The notes under the pieces were generated by a model. It was not told the origin of the DNA and did not search any database. It saw only the letters and a program-made list of their open reading frames with translations. From CAZUZS01 sp964624795 (GTDB lineage Bacteria > Calditrichota > Calditrichia > RBG-13-44-9), in assembly GCA_964624795.1 (NCBI GenBank), contig CAZUZS010000012.1:16632-80631 (forward strand): a stretch of DNA of 64,000 nucleotides, in the 5' to 3' direction. The position numbers were made by a program, and so were the translations under genes. Every line of letters begins with the position of its first letter. Position 1 is the first letter of the stretch. Shown piece after piece: positions 60,554 to 64,000 of this stretch.

Positions 60554-61168
60554 ATGCGAAACAGCTCTTTAAGAATAAAATTTGTCTTTGTCATAATATC
60601 CACGGCACTGCTTATTGGCTGTGGCTCCAGCCGAAAAGTATCCCGTCTCGACTCAGGACAGGTAACCGATATCAGTGGTCGCTGGAATGATACCGATTCC
60701 CGCGTGACAGCAGAAGCGATGATTTCCGACCTGCTGGACAATCCGTGGCTTACCGATTACACAGCGGTGAAGGGGCACAAGCCGGTGCTGATTGTGGGGC
60801 AGATCCGCAATAAAAGCAGCGAGCACATCAATACCGAAGTTTTTATCAAGAATATAGAGAAAGCCGTGCTCAAGTCAGGCAAGGCGGCTTTTGTGGCGTC
60901 TTCGGATGAACGCATGCAGCTCAGGGAAGAACGAATGGACCAGCAGCATTTTGCCTCTCCCGAAACCATGAAAAAATGGGCAAACGAAACCGGAGCCGAT
61001 CACATGCTGCTGGGCAGCATCAATTCAATTGTGGATTCGTATGAGGGGCAAAGAGTCATCTATTACCAGGTGAACCTTGAATTAATTCACCTGGAATCCA
61101 ACACAAAGGTCTGGATCGGCGAAAAGAAAATAAAAAAACTGATCGAACAGTCAAAGTACGGGTGGTAG
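60554..61168 (+). CDS. lpoB: penicillin-binding-protein activator LpoB-like lipoprotein
   Basis: A 204-residue lipoprotein with a signal ending LLIGC (C23). The mature start DISGRWNDTDSRVTAEAM, VGQIRNKSSEHINTEVF, DQQHFASPETMKKWANETGA and the end NTKVWIGEKKIKKLIE are the conserved parts of the LpoB family. In E. coli LpoB reaches from the outer membrane through the peptidoglycan to stimulate PBP1B. GGAGG lies before the ATG. It is paired with a COG3014 lipoprotein 89 bases downstream, a recurrent arrangement. No PBP gene is in the window. Confidence 0.93.
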   Translation: MRNSSLRIKFVFVIISTALLIGCGSSRKVSRLDSGQVTDISGRWNDTDSRVTAEAMISDLLDNPWLTDYTAVKGHKPVLIVGQIRNKSSEHINTEVFIKNIEKAVLKSGKAAFVASSDERMQLREERMDQQHFASPETMKKWANETGADHMLLGSINSIVDSYEGQRVIYYQVNLELIHLESNTKVWIGEKKIKKLIEQSKYGW

Positions 61169-61257
61169 CCAACCGGCAGACTCATCCTCAAACGCCACAC
61201 CCGGAAGCAGAGTAACGTCGATTTAATTTCTCGCTGGCAAAGTTCAGGAATTGGCGC

Positions 61258-62643
61258 ATGAACAAAATCCAAAATTTTGCTTCTTTTATGATTATCTGTC
61301 TGCTCACAGCGGGCTGCGCATCGATGAGAACGCAGGTAGACCGGGAGAATCATCTCGGCGGTTTTCTCCGCCAGGGCGAATATTCGCAGGCAGCCGCCAA
61401 AATTGAGGATTTTAAAACCAACAAAGACTACATGAAAAAAGACCGCGTCCTGTATTATCTGGACAAGGGCGCTGTTTTGCACTACCTGAAAAAATACAAC
61501 GAAAGCAACGAGGTCCTCGAACAAGCCGATGTCGCGATGGAAGAGCTTTTTACGCGCAGCATTTCTGCAGCCGCCGCATCCCTTTTTTTGAATGACAATG
61601 TGATTCCCTATTATGGCGAAGTTTATGAGAACATCTATGTCAATGTTCTCAAAGCGATAAACTACATGCAACTGGATAATTTTCAGGATGCATATGTGGA
61701 AATCAAGCGTGTAAACGACAAGCTGCGCGAATTGGAAGTGAAATATGCCCGGCTGGTCGACGAATTTAATAAGGCCGACACCACAGAAATAAAGATCGAG
61801 AAGAAAACCTCCACCTTTTATGATGATGCACTGGCCCACTACCTCAGCCACCTGGTATTCCGTGCCGCGGGTGAATGGGATAACAGTCGAATCTCTTTTC
61901 ACAAATTGAGAAGTGCCTGGCGAATCCAGCCGACAGTCTACGATTATCCCCTGCCTCAACATGTTCAGAATGATTCCCTTACTTATGATAATTCGCTGAA
62001 TATAATTGCTTTCACCGGAACAGCCCCCTACAAGTATGCCATAGGTGGGAAAATAACAACCTATGAAGATTATATTCATCTTTCCGATGTGAGCGGTTAC
62101 AGGAAAAACCTGGTTCTGGCCTTTCCAGGAATGAAACAGGGGTATCATTTTAAATTCGCTTTTCCTGAACTGCGCCTGCAGCCTTCGGAAATAGCCAACA
62201 TCGAGGTTTATATCGACGGCAGCAGCGCAGGGTATCTGGAACTCCTGGAAGATATGGGACAGGTTGCCAAGTTCTCTTTTGAAACCCAAAAAAATATCAT
62301 TTATTTTAAGACACTGGTGCGAACCGTGGCAAAAGGATTAGCTTCGGTTAAAGCAAAAGAGAAATTACGGAAAAAGGCTGGCGCTGAAGACAATTTTCTT
62401 TTGAGCGCTATTCTCAATTTCGGGGTGGATGCGGCTGTAGACGCCACCGAGAACCCGGATTTGCGGTATTGGAGAACCATGCCGCGATACTGCTACGCAA
62501 ATGAATTTCAAATTCCTCCCGGAACTCACAATATCGAAATCCGATACTTGGGCACACATGGGAAATTGATTCATACCGACAGTTACACCGATTTCCCGGC
62601 AACTGCGGGGCTGAACTTGCTGGAATCAATCTGCCTGAAATAA
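61258..62643 (+). CDS. COG3014-type lipoprotein
   Basis: A 461-residue lipoprotein with a lipobox ending LTAGC (C20) followed by ASMRTQVDRENHLGGFLR. The N-terminal half is helical, TPR-like (YSQAAAKIEDFKTNKDYMKK, LDKGAVLHYLKKYNESNEVL, ALKAINYMQL-type repeats). The C-terminal half is beta-rich and ends with PPGTHNIEIRYLGTHGKLIH. I match it by pattern to the COG3014 proteins that occur next to lpoB; their function is unknown. Location after lpoB suggests a role at the outer membrane-peptidoglycan interface. A 400-codon antisense frame overlaps it and is not considered real. Confidence 0.8.
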   Translation: MNKIQNFASFMIICLLTAGCASMRTQVDRENHLGGFLRQGEYSQAAAKIEDFKTNKDYMKKDRVLYYLDKGAVLHYLKKYNESNEVLEQADVAMEELFTRSISAAAASLFLNDNVIPYYGEVYENIYVNVLKAINYMQLDNFQDAYVEIKRVNDKLRELEVKYARLVDEFNKADTTEIKIEKKTSTFYDDALAHYLSHLVFRAAGEWDNSRISFHKLRSAWRIQPTVYDYPLPQHVQNDSLTYDNSLNIIAFTGTAPYKYAIGGKITTYEDYIHLSDVSGYRKNLVLAFPGMKQGYHFKFAFPELRLQPSEIANIEVYIDGSSAGYLELLEDMGQVAKFSFETQKNIIYFKTLVRTVAKGLASVKAKEKLRKKAGAEDNFLLSAILNFGVDAAVDATENPDLRYWRTMPRYCYANEFQIPPGTHNIEIRYLGTHGKLIHTDSYTDFPATAGLNLLESICLK

Positions 62644-62820
62644 ATACTCCTCACATTAAAATCACGCATGACAAGACGGCCGCCGGGCATCCGGAGGGGA
62701 CACAATTGTGCGTCCCAGGATACCTCTCTTGCAGGATTTGCCACGCCTCTTGCCGTATTGGAACTTGCATTCTGTTGTAGAATATTATACAATTAGCACC
62801 GAAGGGAAGAAACAGCAAGA

Positions 62821-63975
62821 ATGGAAAATCTGCGTAAAAAGCAAATATTTTGGTGGATGGTCATAGCCGGCCTCATCCTGATTGTTTCCGTGCTGCATTA
62901 TACCACATCCACCACCAAATGGCAGTACCACCTGATTTTCATGCAGAGCTATTTTATCCCCATCCTGATTGCCGCATTCCAGTTCGGGATACGAGGAGGG
63001 CTGGGCACCGCGATTGTCGTCAGCATTATCTACTTTCCCCACATCATGCTGCAATGGGGCGGCCTGGCAGAAGGCAACCTGATGCGTTTCATGCAAATTT
63101 TCCTTTTCAACATTATCGGCTACCTCACCGGACTCAAAGCGCAGAACGAAATGGACGAGAAAAGTCGCTACCAGAAGACAGCGGAGGAACTTGAAAAGTC
63201 ACTTTTCAAGCTGCGCGAACAGTCTGAGAAAATGGATGAAATGGAAGAGCAGTTACGACTTGCCGACCGGCTTTCGGTGATTGGCGAACTCACCGCCAGC
63301 CTGGCGCACGAGGTGCGCAATCCGCTAGGGTCGATTCGCGGAGCGGTGGAAATTCTACGGGACGAGCTTCCCCAAACCGAACAAACCTCCGAGTTCCTCC
63401 AGATCCTGGTGGAGGAGACCGAACGGCTGAGCGGCGTGGTTGAGAATTACCTGAGTTTTTCCCGTAGCCGGAAACAGGAAATTTCCAGTATCGACGTCCG
63501 CGAAATTGTCCGCAATGTAGGTAATTTGCTAAACAGCCGCGCCCGCAAAGAGGAAATCAGTATCCGGCTCGACATGCCGGAAACGCCATTGCTGGTTGAA
63601 ATAAATCCGAACCAATTACGGCAAATACTGGTGAATCTTGCGATGAACTCCATCCAGGCAACAGCGAGTGGCGGGGAAATTACCTTGAAGGCCGAAATAT
63701 GTTCCGCCCGGGAATCCAAAAACAATGCATCCCGCGAAACCGTAAGAATGCTGTGTCTGTCCGTAATTGATAAAGGGAGCGGGATAGAAGAAACCGAGCT
63801 GGAGAAAATTTTTCTGCCATTTTACACAAACAAAGCGGATGGAACCGGCCTGGGTCTGGCCATCGTCAAACGAATCGCAGACCAGAACAATTGGCAGATC
63901 CGGGCGAAAAGCCGGCCGGGAGAGGGAACCGATTTTTCCATATTCATTCCGCTTCGCGATTCACAAGATCATTAA
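62821..63975 (+). CDS. NtrB-like membrane sensor histidine kinase
   Basis: A 384-residue kinase. About four N-terminal helices (residues 10-105) are followed by a coiled linker (115-150). HisKA has His163 in SLAHEVRNPLGSIRGAVEIL, then the HATPase domain: N-box QILVNLAMNSIQAT, G1 DKGSGIEETELEKIFLPFYT, G2 GTGLGLAIVKRI. The HisKA type is that of NtrB/ZraS kinases, which normally work with an NtrC-family activator. Such a gene may follow beyond the window, since only 25 bases remain. No periplasmic sensor domain is obvious, so the membrane helices may sense. Confidence 0.94.
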   Translation: MENLRKKQIFWWMVIAGLILIVSVLHYTTSTTKWQYHLIFMQSYFIPILIAAFQFGIRGGLGTAIVVSIIYFPHIMLQWGGLAEGNLMRFMQIFLFNIIGYLTGLKAQNEMDEKSRYQKTAEELEKSLFKLREQSEKMDEMEEQLRLADRLSVIGELTASLAHEVRNPLGSIRGAVEILRDELPQTEQTSEFLQILVEETERLSGVVENYLSFSRSRKQEISSIDVREIVRNVGNLLNSRARKEEISIRLDMPETPLLVEINPNQLRQILVNLAMNSIQATASGGEITLKAEICSARESKNNASRETVRMLCLSVIDKGSGIEETELEKIFLPFYTNKADGTGLGLAIVKRIADQNNWQIRAKSRPGEGTDFSIFIPLRDSQDH

Positions 63976-64000
63976 CACAGTCGACCGGAAGATTGTTAAA

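Noticed and set aside
61087..62289. 400-codon minus-strand frame opposite lpoB and the COG3014 gene
   Set aside because: It overlaps two well-supported lipoprotein genes and has no ribosome-binding site or domain.

Overview
This is a draft-quality bacterial chromosome segment. Three runs of exactly 100 N (26576-26675, 52978-53077, 56388-56487) mark scaffold joins, as in a metagenome-assembled or draft genome. The organism looks Gram-negative and didermic: there are lipoproteins with lipoboxes, an outer-membrane lipoprotein-sorting homologue, a predicted outer-membrane beta-barrel and LpoB. Ribosome-binding sites are mostly good AGGAGG-type sites. The gene set (baeRF-type protein, Tal-Pgi fusion, TreT, DUF5752, YtxH protein, LpoB/COG3014 pair) would fit a member of the FCB/KSB1-Calditrichota part of the tree. 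That placement is inference and has not been tested. No rRNA, tRNA, CRISPR array, phage or intact insertion sequence was found.

Layout. 0-10.2 kb, plus strand: the distal part of a complex I operon, nuoG (5' truncated by the window edge) to nuoN. It has four-base ATGA overlaps and two unusually hairpin-rich spacers, around nuoI. 10.3-38.8 kb, almost entirely minus strand: a TPR protein, a baeRF-family protein, a trkA-trkH potassium uptake pair beside a decayed P-type ATPase 3' end, a YtxH protein, a PYROXD2-like plus Rieske/AIFM3-like redox pair, a PEBP protein, a DUF72 protein, a four-gene sugar ABC importer, two Cu/Zn superoxide dismutases, an OsmC protein, a transaldolase-glucose-6-phosphate isomerase fusion, transketolase, an isochorismatase-like hydrolase, an HPF-cold-shock fusion, FtsH, a small lipoprotein and an MscS channel. 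39.0-44.4 kb, plus strand: an export-like operon made of a LolA-like protein, two FtsX/LolC-type permeases, a LolD-type ATPase and a beta-barrel protein. 44.5-56.4 kb, minus strand: malQ, an otsA-mscS-treT-DUF5752 block, a PAS histidine kinase and a large GH63 glucosidase. 56.8-64 kb, plus strand: a secreted CocE/NonD hydrolase, a CPBP membrane protease, lpoB, a COG3014 lipoprotein and an NtrB-like histidine kinase.

How the genes may work together. The strongest theme is energy and carbon handling with osmotic control. Complex I makes proton-motive force. Trk, two MscS channels and two different trehalose-synthesis enzymes (OtsA and TreT) form an osmoadaptation set. MalQ, GH63, the ABC sugar importer and the non-oxidative pentose-phosphate enzymes process alpha-glucans and sugars. 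A second theme is oxidative-stress defence: two SodC, OsmC, the Rieske reductase and FtsH.

The less explained parts are the LolA-like/ABC/barrel operon, the DUF5752-TreT coupling, a candidate structured plus-strand RNA at 53.45-53.66 kb, a cobalamin-riboswitch-like element at 20.58-20.70 kb with no gene to control, and several palindromic intergenic repeats.
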